A stretch of DNA of 64,000 nt, taken from Streptomyces hundungensis. GTDB taxonomy: Bacteria > Actinomycetota > Actinomycetes > Streptomycetales > Streptomycetaceae. Where the stretch lies: NCBI RefSeq assembly GCF_003627815.1, contig NZ_CP032698.1, forward strand, positions 124,001-188,000, written 5' to 3'. Below, piece after piece: positions 53,961 to 60,589 of the stretch. Under the pieces are notes generated by a model. That model saw nothing but the letters and a program-made list of their open reading frames with translations, had not been told where the DNA came from and did no database searches. The translations under genes and the position numbers were made by a program. The number at the start of each line of letters is the position of its first letter. Within the stretch, counting starts at the first letter, position 1.

Positions 53961-54376
53961 GATGCGGCTTCGATGCCGAGTTCGGCGAGCAGGCCGCGGA
54001 CGCGCCGCTCGATCTGGTCCCGGATCGGCCGCACGGCGTCGAGGCCATGCCCGGCCGGGTCGTCCAGCTGCCAGTCCAGATACCGCTTGCCGGGGAAGTA
54101 CGGGCATGCGTCGCCGCAACCCATCGTGATCACCACGTCGGAGGCCTTCACCGCCTCGACGGTGAGCACTTTCGGCACCTCGGCGGAAATGTCGATGCCG
54201 ACCTCGGCCAGCGCCTCGACCACGGCCGGGTTCACGGTGTCGGCCGGGGCGGACCCGGCGGAGCGGACCTCGACCTGGTCGCCGCCGAGGCGGGTGAGGA
54301 AGGCGGCGGCCATCTGCGAACGGCCGGCGTTGTGAACGCAGACGAACAGCACGGACGGGACAGCGGGAGAGCTCAC
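53957..54376 (-). CDS. arsC: Arsenate reductase (low-molecular-weight phosphatase type)
   Basis: A 139-residue reductase converting arsenate to arsenite. The P-loop VLFVCVHNAGRSQMAAAFL holds the nucleophilic Cys and binding Arg. The resolving Cys pair is in VITMGCGDACPYFPGK, and the DWQLDDPAG acid loop is also present. These place it in the thioredoxin- or mycothiol-dependent LMW-PTPase branch. GTG 54376 lies 4 bases after the aquaporin stop with a GAAGGA site. Reduced arsenite would leave through the adjacent aquaglyceroporin. Confidence 0.92.
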   Translation of the reverse strand: MSSPAVPSVLFVCVHNAGRSQMAAAFLTRLGGDQVEVRSAGSAPADTVNPAVVEALAEVGIDISAEVPKVLTVEAVKASDVVITMGCGDACPYFPGKRYLDWQLDDPAGHGLDAVRPIRDQIERRVRGLLAELGIEAAS

Positions 54377-54380
54377 GGGG

Positions 54381-55163
54381 TCATCCTTCGGGCAGGAACA
54401 GCGGCGGCGGGGCTCGGCGGGCGGCGACGGCCGGGTGGTGTTCCCCGTGTGGGACCACGACGTCCTCGGCGGCAGCCACGGCCGGGCGGCCGAACAGCAC
54501 GGCGACCAGGGCGACACCGACCGCCAGCCCGAGGAGTTGGGCGGCGACGAACGGCAGCGTCGAGACCGGGGCGATCCCGGCGAAGGTGTCGGTGAACGCA
54601 CGGCCGACCGTGACGGCCGGGTTGGCGAACGACGTGCTGGAGGTGAACCAGTAGGCGGCACCGATGTAGGAGGCGACCGCGACCGGGGCGAAGTGTGCCC
54701 GACCGACGCGGGCCAGGCCGAAGATCAGCAGGATGAGTCCGGCGGTCGCCACGACTTCGCCCAGCCACAGATGCGGGGCCCAGCGGTCGTGGGTGGACCA
54801 GCGCACCAGCGGCTCGGCGAACATCGCATCCGCCAGTACCGCCCCGCCGATTGCACCCAGGATTTGGGCAGGCAGGTAGGCGAAGACCTCGCACAGGTTC
54901 GGACCCTCGCCGTCGCGTCGGCCGGTCCACCAGGCGGCCAGGGTGACGGCGGGGTTGAGATGCGCCCCGGAGACCGGGCCGAGCAGGGTGATCAGCACGC
55001 CGAGGCCGAACACGGTGGCCAGCGAGTTGGCCAGCAGCTGCACGCCCACGTCCTGGGACAGCTTGGTCGCCTGAATGCCGGAGCCGACGACGACCGCGAC
55101 CAGGGCGCCGGTGCCCACGAACTCGACCGCGGCCCGGCGCCCGAGCGGAGCTGTTCCGGTCAT
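54381..55163 (-). CDS. aqpS: Aquaglyceroporin arsenite channel (AqpS-like)
   Basis: A 260-residue MIP channel with six membrane segments. Both NPA boxes are visible: GAHLNPAVTLAAWW near residue 70 and SFANPAVTVGRAFTD near 190. In some bacteria, such as Sinorhizobium, an aquaglyceroporin replaces an Ars efflux pump, letting arsenite made by ArsC flow out. The gene lies between arsR and arsC, with overlaps of ATGA at its start and a 4-bp gap at its end. The C-terminal tail after residue 240 is His/Pro-rich. Confidence 0.9.
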   Translation of the reverse strand: MTGTAPLGRRAAVEFVGTGALVAVVVGSGIQATKLSQDVGVQLLANSLATVFGLGVLITLLGPVSGAHLNPAVTLAAWWTGRRDGEGPNLCEVFAYLPAQILGAIGGAVLADAMFAEPLVRWSTHDRWAPHLWLGEVVATAGLILLIFGLARVGRAHFAPVAVASYIGAAYWFTSSTSFANPAVTVGRAFTDTFAGIAPVSTLPFVAAQLLGLAVGVALVAVLFGRPAVAAAEDVVVPHGEHHPAVAARRAPPPLFLPEG

Positions 55164-55552
55164 CTCGCACTCGCCACAGGGGTGGTGGCGGTGGCAGCCG
55201 GAGCCTGCAGCAGGGAGGACAGTTTGGCCAGCGCGGCGGGCAGCACCCAGTAGTAGACCCATGTCCCGCGGCGCTCGGAGCCGACCAGGCCGGCCTCGCG
55301 CAGCACCTTCAAGTGGTGGGAGATGGTCGGCTGGGACACGTCGAAGGGGCCGGTCAGGTCGCAGACACAGGCCTCGCCTCCCGCGTACGAGGCGATCAGC
55401 GACAGCAGCCGCAACCGTACGGGGTCCGACAAGGCCTTGAACATCTTCGCCAGATCGGCGGCGGCTTCCTCGCCCAAGGGCTCGCTGACCATTGGCGAGC
55501 AGCACGCCGCCGCTTCGTCCTGGCCGAGCACTGGCAGTTCAAGATTCGACAT
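55160..55552 (-). CDS. arsR: ArsR-family arsenic-responsive repressor
   Basis: A 130-residue winged-helix repressor. The arsenite-binding segment EACVCDLTGPFDVSQPTIS carries the Cys-Val-Cys pair in helix 3, followed by the recognition helix SHHLKVLREAGLV and the wing RRGTWVYYW. An extra Cys pair at ACCSP near residue 17 may add to the metal site. ATG 55552 is the start. Its stop overlaps the aquaporin start as ATGA. It should bind the 90-bp divergent region and repress both the ars operon and arsI until arsenite or an organoarsenical binds. Confidence 0.93.
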   Translation of the reverse strand: MSNLELPVLGQDEAAACCSPMVSEPLGEEAAADLAKMFKALSDPVRLRLLSLIASYAGGEACVCDLTGPFDVSQPTISHHLKVLREAGLVGSERRGTWVYYWVLPAALAKLSSLLQAPAATATTPVASAR

Positions 55553-55642
55553 GCGTCTATGTTGACAGCCATCTATCCCGAGAGCCAAGCTCGCTGTATC
55601 GACGAATGTCGAAATAGGCCTCGGATCAGGGAGATCACCGCC
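55553..55642. promoter_or_regulatory. Divergent ars promoter with ArsR-type inverted repeat
   Basis: The 90-bp region between arsR and arsI is AT-richer than its surroundings. It contains the inverted repeat TCGAC-GAAT-GTCGA (55599-55612), plus ATCTATCC further upstream that could serve as a -10. Its size and location fit a single ArsR operator governing both transcripts. Confidence 0.6.
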
Positions 55643-56152
55643 ATGTCCCGTGTTCAGCTCGCCCTGCGCGTTGCCGACCTCGAAGGTTCCATCGCCTTCT
55701 ACTCCAAGCTCTTCAACGCCGAACCGGCCAAGCGCCGCACCGGCTACGCGAACTTCGCCCTCACCGAGCCCCCGCTCAAGCTCGTCCTCATCGAGGGTGA
55801 GGCCGACGAGGACACCCGCCTGGACCACCTCGGCGTCGAGGTCGGGACCACAGAGCAGGTGGCCGCCGCCACCGCCCGCCTCAAGGACGCGGGCCTGGCC
55901 ACCTTCGAGGAGAACGACACCTCCTGCTGCTACGCCCTCCAGGACAAGACCTGGGTCACCGGCCCCGGCAAAGAGCCGTGGGAGGTGTACGTCGTGAAGG
56001 CCGACGTTGACACGCTGGGCAAGAGCGCGGCGGGCGCACCGGACGCCTGCTGCGGCACCACCGCCTGCCGCACGCCCGACGAGCAGGCCCTCGACCCCGC
56101 CCAGTCCCCCGCGGAGGCGAAAGCCGGCGCGGGCTGCGCGTGCGAGAACTGA
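55643..56152 (+). CDS. arsI: ArsI-type organoarsenical C-As lyase
   Basis: A 169-residue vicinal-oxygen-chelate dioxygenase (also called CadI). Metal ligands fit VQLALRVADLEGSIAFY (near residue 5), LDHLGVEVG (near 62) and EPWEVYVVKAD (Glu near 115). NDTSCCYALQDKTWV has the vicinal Cys pair that binds trivalent methylarsenite in ArsI. The Cys-rich tail (ACCGTTAC, GCACEN) could bind more arsenic. ArsI cleaves the carbon-arsenic bond of methylarsenite and aromatic arsenicals. It is divergent from arsR with GGGAG before ATG 55643. Confidence 0.9.
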   Translation: MSRVQLALRVADLEGSIAFYSKLFNAEPAKRRTGYANFALTEPPLKLVLIEGEADEDTRLDHLGVEVGTTEQVAAATARLKDAGLATFEENDTSCCYALQDKTWVTGPGKEPWEVYVVKADVDTLGKSAAGAPDACCGTTACRTPDEQALDPAQSPAEAKAGAGCACEN

Positions 56153-56435
56153 AGCTCGCCGCGGGCGCCCACCTCTTCAACTCACCAGACGACGGTGGAA
56201 AACTTCCCGGCTTCCCGGCTTCTCGCTCGGCGGTTCCGCAGGCGAGACACCCCGGAGTCGGGCCGCGGATGGCAGCGGGCCTCGCGGCTTCACGCACGAG
56301 GGCGGGACCAGGACGTCTGCGGGCAGCTCCTCCGCCTATGGTGGCGCTGCCGGAGAACGAGCGCCGGTCGGTCGACTCCGGCGGCGCGTGAAGACGGAGT
56401 CGAACGTGGGCGTAGACGGTGGCGGGACGCCGATG

Positions 56436-56990
56436 TGAGCGTGGCCCAACAGCTTCGCGAGCAGAGGGGGCCGACCTCCCCGTCTTGACCTTCACCGACC
56501 TGGCGCCCCCTGCCCGGGAACGGATCGACACCCTGGTCTACACGGTCGTTTTCCTCCACGAGGCGTACCTGCGGCTGAGCTCACTCCCCACCGAACGCGC
56601 CGCCGAAGGCTGCACCGTCCGCATCGCGATCGGAGACCCCGACAACGACAACGTCCAAGCCCGGGGCAAGGAGGAGCCGTTCGGCCACAGCATCGAACCC
56701 CGCCGCCACCTCGCCCTCATGCACTACGAGCCGCCCGCCGACACCCCTGCATCGACGTCCGCACCCACGCCACCAAGCTCTACAACTCCCCCTACCGCGC
56801 CGACGACCAGCGACTCGCTAACGCCCGCACTTGGCACATCAACGCGTACGTCACCCCCTGGCACGTCAACGCGTACGTCACCCCCGTATTGCATCTCCGC
56901 CGACACGAGACGGGCCGCATGCTCGACATCTACGCCGAGAGCTTCGACGCCGTAGGGACGGCAGCAACCCCCGTACGAGAGGAAGGCTGA
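56436..56990 (+). pseudogene. Frameshifted conserved Streptomyces gene beside NUDIX
   Basis: The N-terminus (GTG 56436, MSVAQQLREQRG) loses frame near 56475. The next frame reads LTFTDLAPPARERIDTLVY and TVVFLHEAYLRLSSLPTERA. It breaks again near 56745 and continues as RTHATKLYNSPYRADDQRL to MLDIYAESFDAV and a stop at 56990. I recall relatives in Streptomyces annotated as XRE-associated or hypothetical proteins next to NUDIX genes. A 27-bp tandem duplication lies near the 3' end. Confidence 0.6.
56832..56885. repeat. 27-bp tandem duplication
   Basis: Units 56832-56858 and 56859-56885 differ at one base. Each encodes WH(I/V)NAYVTP, so the duplication is in frame and adds nine residues to the decayed gene. 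It is a replication-slippage scar. Confidence 0.85.
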
Positions 56991-57000
56991 CGGTGCCCGC

Positions 57001-57461
57001 ACCGAGTACTACGACGACCCGAACGCGCCCAAGCCGAACAGCATGGTCGCCGCCGCCTCCGCCGTCGTCACCGACGGCCACGGGCGCGTCCTGCTCTAGC
57101 CCCGTCGCGACAACGAGCTGTGGTCGTTGCCCGGCGGCGGCATGGACCTCACCGACTCCCTGCCCGGCACGGCCGTCCGTGAAGTCAGGGAAGAGACCGG
57201 CCTCGACGTCGAGATCACCGGTTTGGTCGCCACCTACACCGATCCGTAACAAGTCATCGCTTACGCCGACGGCGAGGTGCGCCGCCAGTTCAACGTCTGC
57301 TTCACAGCCCGCATCACCGGCGGCCAGCTGGAAATCTCAGACGAATCCACCGAACTACGGTCTGGACCGCCTGAAGAGATCGAACAGTTGCCGATGACCA
57401 CACCCAACGACTCAGTCTCCGATACTTCTTGGAACAGCGCGAGAAGCCATACCTGGGCTGA
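57001..57461 (+). pseudogene. NUDIX hydrolase with nonsense mutations
   Basis: The Nudix box is clear: [20 protein letters not shown] followed by [10 protein letters not shown], with all catalytic Glu residues. Upstream, MVAAASAVVTDGHGRVLL is followed by TAG (57097-57099). After the box, TYTDP is followed by TAA (57247-57249) in the same frame. A later frame change gives RYFLEQREKPYLG to a stop at 57461. With two stops and one shift it is dead, and probably was co-transcribed with the preceding broken gene. Confidence 0.85.
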
Positions 57462-57695
57462 AGGGCCTGACGGCCGGTGGTGACGGCAACAACCCCGTAC
57501 AACCACGGACGCCCACGCTCTTCGCCGGACCCCCAAACTGCGCTTGACCTGCGAAAAGGCAGGTCGAATGCTTCGCGTAGCACACGTACTATGTGCTGGC
57601 GAGCGCCACGCGGGTTCTTGTCCACGACAGCTACCCCGGACCAACTCCGCAACAACGGAACTCCATCGAGTCGTATGTAACGGGAGCCTTTCCTG

Positions 57696-58007
57696 ATGGT
57701 TGAAATCCCAGTGGACAAACTCCAATCAGTGTTCGATCTACTCACGGAAAAGATGCGCGCCGGCGAACAGACGCTGGAGATCAACAAAGAGGCATTCTGG
57801 TCCGTGCCCTCGGATCAGGCTTACGAGATCTACAACGAGCCGCGAGAACTCACCATCGGAATGATCTCCGAGTCGTGGAACCATCTGGAAGACATGTTGT
57901 CCGACCCCGACCGCGTCGTGGGGTACGGATTCGTGTGGCTCGCCGAAGTGCTCCGTGGCATCGGCGACGAAGCAACGTCCCGAGGCATGGGCAGTCCTGA
58001 ACACTGA
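57696..58007 (+). CDS. Small conserved hypothetical protein
   Basis: A 103-residue acidic protein starting MVEIPVDKLQSVFDLLTEKM. It has two helical halves separated by EINKEAFWSVPSDQAYEIYN. I recall it as a Streptomyces hypothetical protein and do not know its role. It resembles the SMI1/immunity-like small proteins in size and acidity, but I see no diagnostic motif. GGAGCCTTTCCTG lies before the ATG. Confidence 0.6.
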   Translation: MVEIPVDKLQSVFDLLTEKMRAGEQTLEINKEAFWSVPSDQAYEIYNEPRELTIGMISESWNHLEDMLSDPDRVVGYGFVWLAEVLRGIGDEATSRGMGSPEH

Positions 58008-58162
58008 CTGAGCTTCGGCTCCCGAACCCGACCGTAAATCCAGAGCCCCGCCGGGCGCGGTGGAGGACGGCTGCCGTCGGGGCGCGAGGATCTGACCGCG
58101 AGCGTGAGCCCCCGTGGCTCGACCTGGCCTCACCTGCCCGGGGGTTGGGCTATGTTCTTCCC

Positions 58163-59347
58163 GTGGAACCGCTGATCGCCGAGGACCCCGCGCACATAGG
58201 CTCCTACCGGCTCATCGCCCGCCTCGGGGCAGGTGGCATGGGTTTGGTCTATCTCGGTCGCTCCGATGTCGGACGTACCGTTGCGGTGAAGGTCGTACAG
58301 GCCGAGTACGCGGCGCAGCCCGACTTCCGCAAGCGCTTCGCCTACGAGGTGGCCGCCGCCCGGCGCGTGGGCGGGGCTTGGACGGCCGCCGTGCTCGATG
58401 CCGACACCGAGGCGCGGGTGCCATGGGTGGCAACCCAGTACGTGGCCGGTCCGTCTCTGCACGATGTGGTGGCCCGGGACTTCGGTCCGCTGCCGGAGGC
58501 GTCCGTGTGCTCCCTCGGGGACGGCCTGGCACGCGCGTTGACCGACATCCATGCGGCCGGGTTGATCCACCGCGACCTCAAGCCGTCCAACGTCCTTCTC
58601 ACGGTCGACGGCCCTCGCGTCATCGACTTCGGCATCGCCCGGGCTCTTGGGACTGTCGCCGAAGGCCCGCTGACGCGCACCGGCGCGGTGATCGGGTCCC
58701 CCGGCTTCATGTCCCCCGAGCAGGTACGCGGTCTCAAACTCACCCCCGCCTCCGACGTGTTCTGCCTGGGCTCGGTCCTCGCCTACGCCGCCACGGGGCG
58801 CTCGCCTTTCGGCACCCTCGACAGCGGGCTGCACGCGCTGATGTTCCGCGTCGCCGAGGAAGCGCCGGATCTCGATGGGGTGCCGGATTCTCTACTCGGT
58901 CTTGTGCGGGCGTGTCTGCACAAGGATCCGTCCTTGCGCCCCAGCCTCCAGGACATCACCACGCGCACCGGCGGGCAGGCGGCGCGACCTTGGCTTCCCG
59001 CCCTGGTGCTGGAGCAACTAGGGCGTAATGCAAGCCAGCTGCTGGACTTCGCACCGTCGCCGTCCCGTGTGACACCCGCACCCTCACCCGAATCCTTGCC
59101 GGCCCACACACCTACCGTCCTGGATCCGTCGCAGTCCGCCCCGGGACCTGCGCCTGACCCGTACGCCCCGACCAGCCTCGCTCCCTCACCCGCCCCGCAC
59201 CGGTCACCCAACCAGGCCGGCCCTCAGCCACCCGCCAACCGGACGGCACCGGTCCCGTCAACTCGCCCTCGCCTACGGATGGTTGTGCTCGCGACAGTCC
59301 TCGTCGTGCTGGGCATCGTCGCGAGCGTCCTCAGCCAAGGACGGTGA
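58163..59347 (+). CDS. Serine/threonine protein kinase with C-terminal anchor
   Basis: A 394-residue kinase. The glycine loop is LGAGGMGLVYLG near residue 20, the ATP Lys in VAVKVVQAEY near 41, the catalytic loop GLIHRDLKPSNVLL near 134, and the magnesium motif VIDFGIARALG near 153. A Pro/Ser/Ala-rich linker (about 295-370) leads to one C-terminal membrane helix (MVVLATVLVVLGIVASVL) with almost nothing outside, so it is an anchored cytosolic kinase without an extracellular sensor. GTG 58163 is the start by homology. The ligand and target are unknown. Confidence 0.88.
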   Translation: MEPLIAEDPAHIGSYRLIARLGAGGMGLVYLGRSDVGRTVAVKVVQAEYAAQPDFRKRFAYEVAAARRVGGAWTAAVLDADTEARVPWVATQYVAGPSLHDVVARDFGPLPEASVCSLGDGLARALTDIHAAGLIHRDLKPSNVLLTVDGPRVIDFGIARALGTVAEGPLTRTGAVIGSPGFMSPEQVRGLKLTPASDVFCLGSVLAYAATGRSPFGTLDSGLHALMFRVAEEAPDLDGVPDSLLGLVRACLHKDPSLRPSLQDITTRTGGQAARPWLPALVLEQLGRNASQLLDFAPSPSRVTPAPSPESLPAHTPTVLDPSQSAPGPAPDPYAPTSLAPSPAPHRSPNQAGPQPPANRTAPVPSTRPRLRMVVLATVLVVLGIVASVLSQGR

Positions 59348-59375
59348 CAGGGGGGCGCCCAGCACGTGCGCACCC

Positions 59376-59881
59376 TCAGCCGTGGACGCTCAAGTCCACG
59401 AGTAGCGACGGGTTGACGATACGGATGATGGCCGCGATGTCGTCTCGATCCGCCGCGGCCCACAGGACGGCACGCGCGGAGCGGTACTTCGCGTCCAGAC
59501 GCTCCCGCTTGTCGGCGGGCAGTCGCGCGGCGCGGTCGAGGAGGGAGTTGTGTGCGTTGTCGGCGACCTTGACGAGGGTTGCCTCGGGGTCTGCTGTGAT
59601 GCGTCGTATCTTCTCGGTTACGCCACCCCGGGCTGGTTGGTCACCGCTTCGACGATCTCGACGACGCGGGCAGGAACGCCGGCCTCACGCAGACGCTCAG
59701 CGGTCCAGTCGGTGTCTTCCAGGATGTCGTGCAACAGGCCCGCCATGACGAGTTCGTCGCCGAACGGGGCGAGCCCTGCGGCCACGGACCGAACGTGCTC
59801 GACGTAGGGCACGCCGATCCTGTTTTCCTGCGCGGCATGCGCCTTGGCCGCCAGAGCATCGACTTCGTCAACAGAGATCAT
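59376..59881 (-). pseudogene. HD-domain phosphohydrolase, one frameshift
   Basis: ATG 59881 starts MISVDEVDALAAKAHAAQEN. The metal motif appears as VPYVEHVRSVAAGL and LVMAGLLHDILEDTDWTAER, with the His-Asp pair that names the family. Near 59625 a G run breaks the frame after VTNQPG, and the next frame continues VTEKIRRITADPEATLVKVA, then DNAHNSLLDRAARL to a stop at 59376. The fold resembles RelA/SpoT-type hydrolases (MESH1-like), so (p)ppGpp or nucleotide hydrolysis is plausible. One homopolymer error may explain the break. Confidence 0.75.
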
Positions 59882-60016
59882 TTGCACCCCTTCACGGGTC
59901 TTTCGCCGCGTCGGCAGCATTCCCTGGCAGCGGCTCCGGCACCGGAGCCGGAGCCGGGTTCCATGGAGTGGGTGGTGGTCGAGCGGTCGGCATGTGTCCC
60001 TCAATGGAGGGCTGAG

Positions 60017-60589
60017 TCACCTGAGTTCGACGGAGTAGGTGCTGCCGTCGAAGTCCCAGCCGTCGGTGCCTTCGCCGATGTCTTCGACGATGACGTCGTC
60101 GATGAAGTGGTCTTCGAGAGTGTCGTCGGTGAGCTCGCCGGACATCCAAAGACCCTCGATTGCCGTCCAGTTGCCGCGGCTTCCGTCGATCCGCAGTGGG
60201 GCGGCATCGGGGGTTCCGCGGTTACGCCGGTCGGTGCCGGTGGTGACGTAACCGCTGATCTCGTACTGGCCGTCCTTGACGGGGTTGGGGATCGGGTCGG
60301 CCGGAACGATCGCCACGTTCTCGTAGGCGGTGTGGATGAGATCGCGGTAGCCGCGGCGGACGTTGTACTCGGGGTCGGACAGCCAGGTGATGAGAGTCTT
60401 GGCCGTCACCTCGAGGCCGGCGTCTTCCAGGGCGCGGTAGCCGCGGTGCGTGCCGGTGAGCTGGCTGAGTTGGGCGTGCCAGTGCTGGGCGTTGTAGGAC
60501 GACAGTCGGTGACGTGGTGTGACGCGGGCGCGCAGGAGGTTGTTGAGGGCCGCGCCGAGCGACGGGCCGTGACCGGTGGGGCCGGCCAT
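60017..60589 (-). CDS. Putative divergent telomere terminal protein (Tpg-like)
   Basis: A 190-residue protein starting MAGPTGHGPSLGAALNNLLR. The N-terminal half has a possible helix-turn-helix (LTGTHRGYRALEDAGLEVTA then KTLITWLSD), comparable in place to the helix-turn-helix of Streptomyces terminal proteins. The C-terminal half (PLRIDGSRGNWTAIEGLWMS, DDVIVEDIGEGTDGWDFDG, STYSVEL) parallels the tail of Tpg as I remember it, where a similar acidic end reads L-V-E-F-T-D-I-D-Y-V. Length matches Tpg (about 185). The start overlaps the upstream gene's stop as TGATG, the same order and coupling as tap-tpg. The identification rests on layout and weak similarity. It could instead be a DNA-binding partner of unrelated function. 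Confidence 0.45.
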   Translation of the reverse strand: MAGPTGHGPSLGAALNNLLRARVTPRHRLSSYNAQHWHAQLSQLTGTHRGYRALEDAGLEVTAKTLITWLSDPEYNVRRGYRDLIHTAYENVAIVPADPIPNPVKDGQYEISGYVTTGTDRRNRGTPDAAPLRIDGSRGNWTAIEGLWMSGELTDDTLEDHFIDDVIVEDIGEGTDGWDFDGSTYSVELR

